A stretch of DNA of 37,186 bases from an uncultured Fibrobacter sp. (GCA_937891805.1 CALATK010000219.1:1-37186), one strand, 5' to 3'. Counted from the first letter of the stretch, positions 23,081 to 31,309 are shown. The notes: generated by a model not told the origin, from the sequence alone. Numbers and translations are program-made.

Positions 23081-23791
23081 CTAAAAATTCCACATGGCTC
23101 CTACAGTAGGCACTACCGTGAATCCGCCATCGCTCTTGTCGGACTTAAAGGTATCCTTACGATTGACATCGTCGTTGTCATATTCGTCAGTAAGCAGCCA
23201 CACTGCAACAGGCGCCCAACGGCCGCCCACAGAAGCGAACACGCCCACATGATTGCCGAGAGCCTTACGGACAGCCAAGTCGCCACCAAGGGTCAGGGCC
23301 CCCAGCGTCACAGATCTTGTCCAGTCCACCTTTCCAAGGTCCGGATGCTTGTAGGTTTCCGTGTCCCTCGTAAACACGGAGCCTTCAACACCGACTGTCG
23401 CGAAGACGGCAACGGTCCAGTCCGGCGTATTCACGAACCCGTAGCCAAGCCCGACTTCGCCCGCAACGTAGGTGCCAACATCGGCATCTTCCTTTTCGTT
23501 GTACTTGACATCATCCGTAAACGTAGCGCCAGAACTCAAGTCCGCACGAACCGCAAAGCCGCTCTTACTGATTCCCATATAACTGAGGTTTAGCCCAGCG
23601 TTCACCAGGGAGAAATCCGATTCCTCTACATTGTACTTAGAGACGGGAACCGTAACACCAGCACCCACGAAATGAGTCCAACTCTTGTCTTTCGGCTGAG
23701 CGACAGGCTGGGGTGTTGTAGTCTGGACGTTATCGGCGGCAAAAGCGGTAGCGGCAGCGAGAATAGCAGCAGTAAAGAATGTCTTTTTCAT
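23081..23791 (-). CDS. Outer-membrane beta-barrel-like protein, unknown
   Basis: 236 aa with a classic signal peptide (MKKTFFTAAILAAATAFA, cleavage before ADNVQ). The mature chain has regular amphipathic strands (FAVRADLSSGATFTDDV, TVAVFATVGVEGSVF, NHVGVFASVGGRWAPVAVW) and ends in GAMWNF. A terminal phenylalanine is the usual signal for BAM insertion. It therefore probably forms a small outer-membrane barrel; its role is unknown. Expression is well set up: a consensus promoter at 23834-23862 and AAAGGAGG 6-8 bp before the ATG. It appears to be a single-gene unit and likely abundant. Confidence 0.82.
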   Translation of the reverse strand: MKKTFFTAAILAAATAFAADNVQTTTPQPVAQPKDKSWTHFVGAGVTVPVSKYNVEESDFSLVNAGLNLSYMGISKSGFAVRADLSSGATFTDDVKYNEKEDADVGTYVAGEVGLGYGFVNTPDWTVAVFATVGVEGSVFTRDTETYKHPDLGKVDWTRSVTLGALTLGGDLAVRKALGNHVGVFASVGGRWAPVAVWLLTDEYDNDDVNRKDTFKSDKSDGGFTVVPTVGAMWNF

Positions 23792-23833
23792 GATGAACCT
23801 CCTTTGAATTAGATTCTTGTTTGTTTACATCCG

Positions 23834-23862
23834 TAATATACTCACAAAAATTCATCAAGTCA
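23834..23862 (-). promoter_or_regulatory. Promoter of the barrel-like protein gene
   Basis: On the minus strand TTGACT (23857-23862), 17 bp, TATATT (23834-23839); start near 23827, giving a leader of about 35 nt with a strong SD. Confidence 0.75.
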
Positions 23863-23892
23863 AATGCATTATTTTCATTAAAACAATAGATT

Positions 23893-23940
23893 TTTGTTAT
23901 CAGTTCTCACAACTCATTACACACAGTTCAAGACTCATCA
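23893..23940. repeat. Degenerate heptamer repeat (ACTCAYN type)
   Basis: Loose 7-bp periodicity is seen in AGTTCTC, ACAACTC, ATTACAC, ACAGTTC, AAGACTC, ATCACTA, ending at the comF stop. Same class as the arrays at 26960 and 27028. Confidence 0.45.
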
Positions 23941-24648
23941 CTAATCCACCTTCCAAAAGGCCCTTCGGTCAGCCACATAGTCCATCGTAGCGCTAAGCGG
24001 CATATCGTAAAGCAGGGTGCATACCTTCGTATCCAATGGAAAATCCTTACCCAAGGCATCAAGGCAAGCTCCTGTAGTCGCGCCCGTAGTATAAACATCA
24101 TCTACAATGATTACCGTCCCACAAGAAGGGAGTTTTCTTGGAAGCGCCGGTTCAAAGGCGCCTGCCACATTTTGCTGCCGTCCCTGTTGGGAGAGTTTTG
24201 TCTGGGACACCCTAAATGTCTTGCGCTTTAACCAGCGGCACACCTGGCCACCTGTCAGCGTAGCCAAAGCACGAGCTATCATTTCTGCCTGGTTATAGCC
24301 CCGTTCACGAAAACGGGCCCTATGGAGCGGCACCGGCACAAAGTAAAGCGGCCGCACAAATTCCGGAAACAGGTTTTCATAGCGGCCCTGCATAACAGAA
24401 GAATGCTTTACCAAGTAGGAGGCCATTCCAGGAATGCCCCGGTATTTCAACAGATGTATTAACCGTCGGGTCAACTCCTCCATAGGAAACAGGCAGACCA
24501 CATCGTCCGAAGGATGTCGAGTCTCCTTAGAAAGCCCGACAAGAGCTTTCCGACATTCAGGGCAAAGCCATGGGTCAAGATTCTCCGAAGCAGACCCGCA
24601 ACCAAGGCATTCCATTCCAAAAACAAGATTAGACCAGGATTCAAGCAT
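23941..24648 (-). CDS. comF: ComF-family phosphoribosyltransferase-like protein
   Basis: 235 aa. The N-terminal zinc ribbon has the two pairs Cys14/Cys17 (CLGC) and Cys29/Cys32 (CPEC). The body has FVPVPLHRARFRERGYNQAE (split here at about 103-122) and the PRPP-binding loop VIIVDDVYTTGAT (179-191). ComF proteins act in the cytosol in uptake and processing of transforming DNA, and some in recombination; a phosphoribosyl substrate is not established. Length and motifs are normal for the family. It lies after a terminator at 24661, so it seems to have its own transcription start; no competence neighbours are present here. Confidence 0.9.
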   Translation of the reverse strand: MLESWSNLVFGMECLGCGSASENLDPWLCPECRKALVGLSKETRHPSDDVVCLFPMEELTRRLIHLLKYRGIPGMASYLVKHSSVMQGRYENLFPEFVRPLYFVPVPLHRARFRERGYNQAEMIARALATLTGGQVCRWLKRKTFRVSQTKLSQQGRQQNVAGAFEPALPRKLPSCGTVIIVDDVYTTGATTGACLDALGKDFPLDTKVCTLLYDMPLSATMDYVADRRAFWKVD

Positions 24649-24660
24649 ATTTCCTCACAC

Positions 24661-24693
24661 AAAAAAAGCATCTACTTGTATAGACGCTTTTTT
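24661..24693 (-). terminator. Terminator of the TIGR02147-lipoprotein operon
   Basis: On the minus strand AAAAAAGCGUCUA / UAGAUGCUUUUUUU; the G-U pair occurs only on this strand. Located 54 bp after the lipoprotein stop. Confidence 0.82.
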
Positions 24694-24746
24694 CACCGAA
24701 AATATGCCTAAAAATCTTCAGATTTTTGAAATTTTACAATCAGCCC

Positions 24747-26018
24747 TTATTCTTGCAGGCGGTAAATCTTTACGGCCTTGATGTAGAAGGTCCGTTCTTC
24801 ACCGCCAAGGTTCAGTTCAAAGCGGGCGAAGGGGGTGCTCTCCTTCGGGACAAATTCGATTTCTACAGACTTGCCCGAAGTTCCCACATCTACATGTTTC
24901 TGGAAACCGATGGTCTCGTAATCATCGTAGGCACCGATTCTGGCGGTAATTTGCCCCTCTACATCGGACCAGATGGTAAACACGCACTTGTACTTTTTGC
25001 CGGCAAGGAGAGCCACATTTTCTTGAATGAGCTGGACACTGTAAGAATACTTGCCACCTTCAGTCACCTGGATTTTTGCGATCTGTTCGCCATTACCTTC
25101 TTTTTCTACAGAAGCAACGGATTTTCCGTTGAACTGGTCAAAGACAATCCAACCATAAAAATCCTTGGAAAAATCCCCATTCGTAATGGTATTATCACTC
25201 AAGGAACCAATTATTCCTTCCCAGATGTCCAGGACATAATCCTCAGAAGCATTGCCATCGGCAGTGGTGTATCCATATCGAAGCGGTCTGAAGCTGGAGA
25301 CGAACTGTTGGTTCAGCTTCGACCATATTGAAGCATTACGTGTCTCGTCAAGATAGACAACACCATCTTCAGCAACCTCGACCGTAGAGAAATCTATTCC
25401 ATCTACAAAATAGCGAGGATAGAATACTACAGACAAATTCGCAACACTGTCCGAAACCTTTTCTATCTGAGTATGGTGATACCGTAGTTCAAACTGTTTG
25501 AACCAAGAGAGAGAATACTGGACGGGAACATAGTTGCCGTTTATCAACAACCTTCCACGGATGTCGGACATTCCTTTGGCCGGCCTAAAGGAAACGCCCA
25601 TCTCTTTCAAGTAACCCTTGTCTTCCAATTGTATATTCTTGAAAGGCTCAGCCACCTGGTCGGCGTCAGTAAAGGAAACCTTCAAGGAAGAATCCGCAAG
25701 ATCTTCACCGGGCCAAAGTTGCACGCCCTTTGCCACATCGATGTCCACCGCCACATAGTAACTGGAGTAAGAGCGGACCTCAAAGAAATCCAAGGCGAAG
25801 GAATCCAGCAGCAGAGGTTCATCCTTTGCTGCAGCCTTAGCAAGAGAATTAGAGGAAATTTCGGAATAATCAACAGAGAAATCTGCCGTAAAGGCCAAGG
25901 ACGGGTTCCCGATTTCGATACCCGCCACGGACTTATCATCACTTGAACAAGCCACAAAAGCCATGGCGACACCCACCATAGCCATCAAAACCCCAAATTT
26001 AAACCCCGCAAAGCGCAT
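24747..26018 (-). CDS. Lipoprotein with C-terminal carbohydrate-binding-like (CBM4/9-type) domain
   Basis: 423 aa. Lipoprotein signal with lipid-bearing Cys24 (VGVAMAFVACSSDDKS). The N-terminal half (GIEIGNPSLAFTADFSVDYS onward) is of a type common among Fibrobacter lipoproteins but without assigned function. The last about 140 residues form a jelly-roll: TNGDFSKDFYGWIVFD opens it, then LLAGKKYKCVFTIWSDVEG, and FARFELNLGGEERTFYIKAV closes it. This is the usual layout of CBM4/9-like modules. Binding of plant polysaccharide at the cell surface is a reasonable inference for a fibre degrader, but the ligand-contacting residues cannot be judged here. The ATG shares its A with the stop of the upstream regulator gene, so translation is coupled. 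Confidence 0.78.
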   Translation of the reverse strand: MRFAGFKFGVLMAMVGVAMAFVACSSDDKSVAGIEIGNPSLAFTADFSVDYSEISSNSLAKAAAKDEPLLLDSFALDFFEVRSYSSYYVAVDIDVAKGVQLWPGEDLADSSLKVSFTDADQVAEPFKNIQLEDKGYLKEMGVSFRPAKGMSDIRGRLLINGNYVPVQYSLSWFKQFELRYHHTQIEKVSDSVANLSVVFYPRYFVDGIDFSTVEVAEDGVVYLDETRNASIWSKLNQQFVSSFRPLRYGYTTADGNASEDYVLDIWEGIIGSLSDNTITNGDFSKDFYGWIVFDQFNGKSVASVEKEGNGEQIAKIQVTEGGKYSYSVQLIQENVALLAGKKYKCVFTIWSDVEGQITARIGAYDDYETIGFQKHVDVGTSGKSVEIEFVPKESTPFARFELNLGGEERTFYIKAVKIYRLQE

Positions 26019-26866
26019 TACATTCCTCGTGTTAGGGGGAACAGCTGGATATTAACCTGAACTACGTCATCGCCTTCTCCAGCACCGGCAGAAAAATCTA
26101 GTAGTTCTTTGCGCATTAGTTGGATCTGTTTTTTCAAATTGGGGAAATCTTTGCGCCTTATGCTGAAAGTGAGGGCAGAAAAGTCCCTATCCTGGCTTGC
26201 CAGTTCGGACAACTTATCCTTGGATAGGGAAAGCATCTGCTGGTGGTACTGCTTTACCATCAGATCCTGAACCTCGTCGTCGGTAGTAATCATAGGGTCC
26301 CGCTGGCGGAATCCGTTGGCGGTCTTGACCAGAAGTCCCAGTTCAAGAAGAAGGCTGAAGGATTCCTGCACCTGGGCGGGGGTCACCTTGCCATCGAGAC
26401 GCTTGGAAACCCAGTCGGGAATGGGCCTGAAGCCCTTCAGGGAAACCATTTCCAAAATGACGGAATGGTGCCATTCCCTAAAGATACGGAGCTGGGCCTG
26501 ATCCATCTTGTGAAGCTTGGAATGGGGGCTTGCCTTGACCAGCTGCTCGTAATAGACCTTCTTTTCTTCGTCGTCGGTGGCCTGGTTAAAAAACACCAGG
26601 TTCTCGAAGTAAGTGGCTCGCTGTTTAATAAGCCCAAGACCGTGGATAAGCTTAGTGACGGTGCTCTTAGTAATATTACGCTTGCCGTCGATAGTCAGTT
26701 TCAGGTGGGCGTGACTGGAAAGTCCCGCTTTTTCGGCAAAAAAACGCAAACTGAAGGCCGGCTGGGTCTTTTTCTTGTATTCGTAGTAGTCCCGAAGATA
26801 CACGCGAAAATTCGTGTATTGCAGCACATCGGGCTCTGTCAATTTTACACTTTCTCCATTTTCCAT
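26018..26866 (-). CDS. TIGR02147-family protein (Fibrobacter paralogous family, putative regulator)
   Basis: 282 aa. Opening FRVYLRDYYEYKKKTQPAFS, then LRFFAEKAGLSSHAHLKLTI and GKRNITKSTVTKLIHGLGL, are the hallmarks of this family, described from Fibrobacter succinogenes, where it occurs in many copies. The first 80 residues look like a helix-turn-helix region; the C-terminal part (DRDFSALTFSIRRKDFPNLK) resembles the DUF4423 domain. A role in transcription control is likely but unproven. Its TAA overlaps the ATG of the lipoprotein gene by one base (TAATG), so regulator and lipoprotein are made together, which suggests the regulator controls its own operon in response to the surface protein or its ligand. 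Confidence 0.9.
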   Translation of the reverse strand: MENGESVKLTEPDVLQYTNFRVYLRDYYEYKKKTQPAFSLRFFAEKAGLSSHAHLKLTIDGKRNITKSTVTKLIHGLGLIKQRATYFENLVFFNQATDDEEKKVYYEQLVKASPHSKLHKMDQAQLRIFREWHHSVILEMVSLKGFRPIPDWVSKRLDGKVTPAQVQESFSLLLELGLLVKTANGFRQRDPMITTDDEVQDLMVKQYHQQMLSLSKDKLSELASQDRDFSALTFSIRRKDFPNLKKQIQLMRKELLDFSAGAGEGDDVVQVNIQLFPLTRGM

Positions 26867-26936
26867 ACCCTAAAAATAGAAGTCTAGGGGGACAAAGGCA
26901 CTATCCGATGGTTAATTATCGTTTACCTAAGTAACC

Positions 26937-27078
26937 AACAGCGGCTTTGCCGCTGTCAGTTATCAGTTGTGAGTTATGAGTTGTCAGTATTTAATTTGCC
27001 GCCGGAAGCGCGATTATAAGAACCCTAGACTCATAACTCATACCTCACAACTCAATACTCATTACCCATTACTCATGC
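26937..27078. repeat. Heptamer repeat arrays in inverted orientation
   Basis: A GCGGC-TTT-GCCGC hairpin leads into 7-bp units AGTTATC, AGTTGTG, AGTTATG, AGTTGTC (26959-26986); after about 42 bp come ACTCATA twice, CCTCACA, ACTCAAT, ACTCATT, ACCCATT, ACTCATG (27029-27077). The arms 26966-26982 and 27035-27051 are inverse in 16 of 17 bases. No gene is seen between 26867 and 27110. Confidence 0.7.
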
Positions 27079-27110
27079 CTCAGAGGGCCGAAGGCCCGAC
27101 CTCATACCCC

Positions 27111-27674
27111 TCAGTCACGAGCGAGTTTCGACAGGCGAAGATGGTCGTGGAATTTTCCACGCAGGCATTCAAAGTCCCGGGAGACGCCTTCTTCCTTGAA
27201 ACCGCAGCGGCGAGCGACCCCGATACTGGCGTAATTCTGGACCGCAGCCGTAATTTCCAGGCGGTTAAGCCCCAGGGTATCAAAGCAGAACTTGCACAAG
27301 AGGTTCAGGGATTCCGTCGCGAGGCCGCGACCTATAAAGTTCTGCCCAAGCCAGTAACTGACAGTGGCCGAGCGGTGCTCTGGATGAACCCAGCCGATAA
27401 AGATGCAGCCCGCAAGATTATCCCCGCCGGCGGTTTTCTCAAAAATGCCCCAGCAGGCTCCGTTACCCATCTGGGCCTGCATCTCCCAGGTTTCCAGACG
27501 GTCCATAACGTCTTCGACGGAATTGCAATCAGGAGGCCAGGGCAGGAACCGCGAGAGATGCTCGCGGGAAGCATCAATCAGGCGGTAAAGACCTGCCGCA
27601 TCAGGTTCGTGTAGCACCCGAAGAACAACCCGCTCGCCAGGCAGTTCCGTTTCGGGAATTTCGTCTAGAATCAT
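27111..27674 (-). CDS. GNAT N-acetyltransferase (RimJ/RimL type)
   Basis: 187 aa, single GNAT domain. It opens ELPGERVVLRVLHEPDAAGL, has the signature GWVHPEHRSATVSYWLG and then the acetyl-CoA loop QNFIGRGLATESLNLL, followed by LEITAAVQNYASIGVARRCGF with the usual N-x-x-S/A-x-x-V arrangement. This is the layout of ribosomal-protein N-terminal acetyltransferases and related enzymes that acetylate amino groups of proteins or small molecules; the substrate cannot be told. Its start is 9 bp from a long REP-like repeat. It is not clearly in an operon. Confidence 0.88.
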   Translation of the reverse strand: MILDEIPETELPGERVVLRVLHEPDAAGLYRLIDASREHLSRFLPWPPDCNSVEDVMDRLETWEMQAQMGNGACWGIFEKTAGGDNLAGCIFIGWVHPEHRSATVSYWLGQNFIGRGLATESLNLLCKFCFDTLGLNRLEITAAVQNYASIGVARRCGFKEEGVSRDFECLRGKFHDHLRLSKLARD

Positions 27675-27708
27675 GGGCTGAAATGTAGGAAACAGGTTCG
27701 AGGTTCAA

Positions 27709-27785
27709 GGAACGTCATCCTCGCGTAGGCGAGGATCCATACACAGATCTCGCCAGTAGATGCCCGCCTTCGCGGGCATGACAAT
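27709..27785. repeat. REP-like dispersed repeat pair
   Basis: AACGTCATCCTCGCGTAGGC and GAGGATCC form one palindrome; GATGCCCGCCTTCGCGGGCATGAC forms a second (stem GCCCGC / GCGGGC). Same class as 3239 and 35275. Confidence 0.7.
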
Positions 27786-27816
27786 GCTGGTGTTATCAAC
27801 AGAAAGAAGAAAACAG

Positions 27817-27843
27817 AAAAACCCCGCCGAATGAGTCGGCGGG
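27817..27843 (-). terminator. Terminator of tRNA-Leu
   Basis: On the minus strand CCCGCCGA-CTCAT-TCGGCGGG followed by GTTTTT; begins 8 bp after the tRNA. Confidence 0.88.
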
Positions 27844-27850
27844 CCTTCAG

Positions 27851-27934
27851 TGCGGATGAAAGGACTTGAACCTTCATGCCCTCGCGAGCACTAGAACCTG
27901 AATCTAGCGTGTCTACCAGTTCCACCACATCCGC
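27851..27934 (-). tRNA. tRNA-Leu (anticodon CAG)
   Basis: 84 nt, class II. Acceptor GCGGATG / CATCCGC with discriminator A; anticodon stem CTAGA / TCTAG, loop TTCAGGT (CAG); variable arm around GCTCGCGAGGGC; T arm GAAGG...CCTTTC. CCA is not encoded. Confidence 0.95.
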
Positions 27935-27968
27935 GTGGTGCACCAAATTTTGAAAAAAATGTCCCTTT

Positions 27969-27974
27969 TGTCAA
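27969..27974 (-). promoter_or_regulatory. -35 box of tRNA-Leu inside the end of the upstream gene
   Basis: TTGACA on the minus strand contains the TGA stop codon of the hydrolase gene. The -10 at 17 bp is AAAATT, weak. Confidence 0.5.
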
Positions 27975-28723
27975 GGGGTTTTGCGCAAAAACGCCTCAAG
28001 AATCCAATCCAAGTGGTGACCTTGCCAGTAGCTCCAGTCGTGCTCGCCAGAGGTGTCATACCTCAGGTCGCAGTCCGCCCCCACATTCCTGCAAAAATCC
28101 TGAATCCAGGGGATTGTCTCTGACGGCGGATAGAGCCTATCGGCACCGCCCTGCAAAAAACGCCACCTTCCAGAGCCCATTTTAGGGAAAGCCGCAACAG
28201 CGGGGGCCTCCCCCAGCAGTTTGCCATAGGAACTCACCAAAAGCCGGTTTTTCACCCGACGTTTTCCGTACATGGAATAAACCAGAACCCCAAGAGAGCC
28301 ATCAGAGACACCCACAAGGGAGACTTCTTCTACAAATCCTCTCCGTCTCCTGGCAACGGAATCCAGAGCCGCATCTACCGCAGAAACCATAACCTCCGTC
28401 GCCCAATGATTTTCCTTGCAGGCCGAAGCACTCAACACCACCACATCCGGGAAAATACCCGAAAAGGCCTCCCCCGCCACCAAGCCCTTTTGACAGTTGC
28501 CGCTGGTCATGCCGCCGTGGAACCAGACCACCACATCCTTTTTCGCCGCATGTCCAGGAAACGACACCTTGGCCTTTGAATCGTATTCAGGCCACCAGAT
28601 TCCGACAGGCACTCGCAAAACAGTGCCGGCAGCCTTTGTCGGCAGAACCGAAACCGTCAAGGAATCCCGACTAGCCCCAAGGGCCAGGGATACGGCAAGC
28701 AACAGCACCCAAAGAGGTTTCAT
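27971..28723 (-). CDS. Secreted alpha/beta-hydrolase-like protein
   Basis: 250 aa with a signal peptide (LWVLLLAVSLALGA). The fold is that of an esterase/lipase: oxyanion-hole HGG at 69-71 (VVVWFHGGMTSG), nucleophile elbow GVSDG with Ser140, then GGADRLYPP with Asp195, and GEHDWSYW with His228 as the expected triad. The order and spacing fit the alpha/beta-hydrolase superfamily, possibly the esterase/PHB-depolymerase-like branch. The substrate is unknown; in a fibre degrader a deacetylase or feruloyl-type esterase is possible, but that is inference. It overlaps the upstream membrane-protein gene by 4 bp (ATGA) and is last in a three-gene unit. Confidence 0.72.
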   Translation of the reverse strand: MKPLWVLLLAVSLALGASRDSLTVSVLPTKAAGTVLRVPVGIWWPEYDSKAKVSFPGHAAKKDVVVWFHGGMTSGNCQKGLVAGEAFSGIFPDVVVLSASACKENHWATEVMVSAVDAALDSVARRRRGFVEEVSLVGVSDGSLGVLVYSMYGKRRVKNRLLVSSYGKLLGEAPAVAAFPKMGSGRWRFLQGGADRLYPPSETIPWIQDFCRNVGADCDLRYDTSGEHDWSYWQGHHLDWILEAFLRKTP

Positions 28724-29232
28724 CGTTTGTTTCTTATGGCGAGGATAAAGAATATCAGGAAACCGACTGAACAGACCCCGATGATTCCAAGGGCTATCAG
28801 GGAGTTGACCAGCTGGTATTCCGACACCGTTTCCCAGTCCAGTTCACCGTAGGTCGAGGCCAAGGACTTGACGATATAGCGGTTGTCGGACAGCCTAACG
28901 GCACTGATTTCCAGGGGAACATCCCCCACGTTGATAGCGGCAAAGCTGAACCAATCCGACATTTCGTCCAGCATTTCTTCTGACGCGTACAGGACAAAGG
29001 TTGCGCTGTCGTCACCGTTTATCCTGAAAAAAGTCTTGTCCAAAAACGGAACGTTGCTACCCCCAAAAACACTCGGGATAGCGGCATAGGAGACCTGTCC
29101 ATAAAAAAGATGTTCTTCCTTGAAAAAGCTCTGCAACACAGGCCCTGCGTAGGACACGCACCAGACCACCGCCAACAAGAACAGCAAGGCAAAATTGAAA
29201 TAGATAGAGCGTCTTGAACGAAATCTGGGCAT
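28720..29232 (-). CDS. Unknown membrane protein with two transmembrane segments
   Basis: 170 aa. A basic N-terminus and a membrane segment (FNFALLFLLAVVWCVSYAG, about 12-30) are followed by about 100 residues outside (VPLEISAVRLSDNRYIVKSL and others), and a second membrane segment near the end (LIALGIIGVCSVGFLIFFILAI, in two pieces). Family not recognised. The start is 6 bp after the stop of the gene at 29239-30027, and its stop overlaps the hydrolase start, so the three genes form a tightly packed unit. Confidence 0.72.
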   Translation of the reverse strand: MPRFRSRRSIYFNFALLFLLAVVWCVSYAGPVLQSFFKEEHLFYGQVSYAAIPSVFGGSNVPFLDKTFFRINGDDSATFVLYASEEMLDEMSDWFSFAAINVGDVPLEISAVRLSDNRYIVKSLASTYGELDWETVSEYQLVNSLIALGIIGVCSVGFLIFFILAIRNKR

Positions 29233-29238
29233 CGAAAA

Positions 29239-30027
29239 CTATTGCTTGGAACGGAACATGAAGAAAAATGTAGCTAAAAGAAGCACCAAGGTCAAGAAGT
29301 AGAAGACCAGGGGAATCTTTGCGTTCAGGGCGATTTCGTTCAGCCGTTCCATCTGGAAAAACTGTATGAGTTCCTCGCTGTTCAGCATGGCGGCATCATT
29401 GTCGATGCGGGCCCAGGCATGAGAAAGATCCACGTTGATGTTCAGCAGCATATCCAACTGGTGCGCAATACTATCCGGAAGCCCAAGTCCCTCGGGCCGC
29501 ACCACCGGGAACCCGGCGCGAGCAGAATCCAGAAGTTCCCGGACCACGTATTCCTGGTTGTCGGGCAGGCTGTTTACCACATAAGACAGTTGCTGCCAGG
29601 AACTCAGCCACTGGGTCCTGACCGTCAAATAACGCCTGGCCGTAGAAACCTTGCCCAAGACCTCCCGCTCGAAACGGCTTACCAAAGCAGAACTCGGTCG
29701 CTCAAAACCGAACCCCTGCAGCTCGTCCATCTGGCGGGCGAAGGACACCGCCATTTCCCTGAGGGTCATGGTCTCGGACAAGATTCTCATGGTGTCCAGA
29801 CCATAGCCACTACGGGCACGTTCCATATCCTTTGAAAGCCTGGCATCCAGCAGCTGAAAATCCGAAAGGGACTTGATGTACTGGGAATAAAGGACCATCT
29901 GGGGTTTCTGGGAAAGGGAAAACAAGACAGTGAGCCCTACCGTCAGGGCCACCACCATCCACACCCAAGGAGTTTTCAGCTTGGAGCGGAAAGTTTCCTT
30001 GATAGACTTGTTTTTCAATTCTTCCAC
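29239..30027 (-). CDS. Unknown membrane protein with helical periplasmic domain
   Basis: 262 aa from GTG 30027. One membrane segment at each end (about 20-38, WVWMVVALTVGLTVLFSL; about 238-258, LVFYFLTLVLLLATFFFMF) brackets a 200-residue helical domain, probably outside the inner membrane. The end-to-end anchoring resembles sensor-like four-helix domains, but no HAMP or signalling module follows. Family not recognised. It is the first gene of the unit that ends in the hydrolase, and its start is only 34 bp from the divergent MORN lipoprotein, so the two promoters must overlap. Confidence 0.72.
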   Translation of the reverse strand: MEELKNKSIKETFRSKLKTPWVWMVVALTVGLTVLFSLSQKPQMVLYSQYIKSLSDFQLLDARLSKDMERARSGYGLDTMRILSETMTLREMAVSFARQMDELQGFGFERPSSALVSRFEREVLGKVSTARRYLTVRTQWLSSWQQLSYVVNSLPDNQEYVVRELLDSARAGFPVVRPEGLGLPDSIAHQLDMLLNINVDLSHAWARIDNDAAMLNSEELIQFFQMERLNEIALNAKIPLVFYFLTLVLLLATFFFMFRSKQ

Positions 30028-30061
30028 AAAAAGAAATTACCTTTTTTCTACCTTGAATGCC

Positions 30062-31309
30062 ATGAGATTCCTCCATTTTGCCACTTTTTTTTGTGTTTTC
30101 GCCTTCTTTTGCGGCTGTACCGTAGAAAGAGCCGAAGAACAGGTGGTGGAACGACACGCCAACGGGGTCAAGAAAACCTCCGTATGGGTGTATCCCGACG
30201 GCGAAATCCTGAAGCGGAACGAGTGGTACAACAACGGAATCAAGGAATTCGAAATCCCTTACAAGGACAATGTACCTCACGGCGAAATCAAACGCTGGAC
30301 CGGGCTTGGAAACGTTGTGATGGTTGGCCAGTACAAAAAGGGCAAACGCGAAGGCAAATGGACCAGTTATTACGGCGACAAGAAAGTGGAAGCGGTCCGT
30401 TATTACAAAGACGACCACCCCGTAGGGGACTGGGAAGGGTTTCATTACAACGGCAACAAGGCCTTCGAGGAACATTACAACGACAAGGGCGACACCGTAG
30501 GCGTGTGGAAAAAATGGTCCAAGAACGGAAAACTCCAAGAAGAAAACAGCTGTCATGGCGGCGACAGTGTGGGAATCATCGTGGAGTATTACGAGAATGG
30601 AAAACGAAGACATTCCACAAGCTGCCGATACGGAGTATTTAACGGTCCGCAAATCACCTACGCTGCAGACGAAAAGAATTCCTGGCTTGTTACAGAAGGT
30701 TACACGGACGGTGTGCTGGACGGCCCTCGGGAATTCTACCTCCCTTCCGAAGACGGGTTACTCCCCTACAGACGGGAACGGTGGAAAATGGGAGCGAGAG
30801 ATTCCGTCTGGCGGCTGGACGACGGCCACCTGCACCTTGTAATCGAAAGCGAGTTCGTGAACGGGACGGGAATCGGATACGGCCAGTGCGAATACAACTA
30901 CGGGATGATTTGTGCCGAGACATCTTTTGTAGCGGGTGTTCCTGGCGGAACCCTGGACAGCAGCGCCGTCTTGGGTCGCGCCGTCAAGGGCGCCACCCTG
31001 TGGTACTACAAGAAAGGGCACGACCTGCGTTACGAAGAAATCTGGGAAAACGGCGAGATTGCCATAAGCCGGAGTTTCTACCCCGACAGCCTAGGCGGGA
31101 AACTTGCAAGCGAAGCCTTCTGGAAAGAGGGCAAGCGGAACGGGATTTTACGCAACTGGTACAAAAGCGGCGTCCTGCGGGACAGTCTCACCTTCGTAAA
31201 CGGCGAACGCGTCGGCGAACAGTTCAGTTACGACAGTACGGGCAAACTTACCATCCATAAAACGGAGGCCGGCAAGAACCGGCCCGTGATTATGCACCTA
31301 ACGCATTAA
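30062..31309 (+). CDS. Lipoprotein with MORN/YwqK-type repeats
   Basis: 415 aa from ATG 30062, the start that gives a lipoprotein signal (FATFFCVFAFFCGCTVE, lipid-bearing Cys19). The rest is a string of about 22-residue beta-hairpin repeats of the YwqK/MORN_2 kind with the core G-x-W-x-x-Y-x-x-N-G-K: GKWTSYYGDKKVEAVRYYKD, GDWEGFHYNGNKAFEEHY, GVWKKWSKNGKLQEENS, and near the end NGILRNWYKSGVLRDSLTF. Such repeats make elongated beta sheets. In some reports YwqK-like proteins are labelled antitoxins, but here export and lipidation argue for a structural or adhesive envelope role. It is divergent from the gene at 30027 and convergent with mlaF. Confidence 0.82.
   Translation: MRFLHFATFFCVFAFFCGCTVERAEEQVVERHANGVKKTSVWVYPDGEILKRNEWYNNGIKEFEIPYKDNVPHGEIKRWTGLGNVVMVGQYKKGKREGKWTSYYGDKKVEAVRYYKDDHPVGDWEGFHYNGNKAFEEHYNDKGDTVGVWKKWSKNGKLQEENSCHGGDSVGIIVEYYENGKRRHSTSCRYGVFNGPQITYAADEKNSWLVTEGYTDGVLDGPREFYLPSEDGLLPYRRERWKMGARDSVWRLDDGHLHLVIESEFVNGTGIGYGQCEYNYGMICAETSFVAGVPGGTLDSSAVLGRAVKGATLWYYKKGHDLRYEEIWENGEIAISRSFYPDSLGGKLASEAFWKEGKRNGILRNWYKSGVLRDSLTFVNGERVGEQFSYDSTGKLTIHKTEAGKNRPVIMHLTH

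Noticed and set aside
26976..27614. 212-codon plus-strand frame
   Set aside because: It starts in the heptamer repeats and then runs antisense to the GNAT gene, which has clear motifs.
30062..31309. YwqK-type antitoxin of a toxin-antitoxin pair
   Set aside because: The protein has a lipoprotein signal and no adjacent toxin gene; the label comes from the repeat family only.
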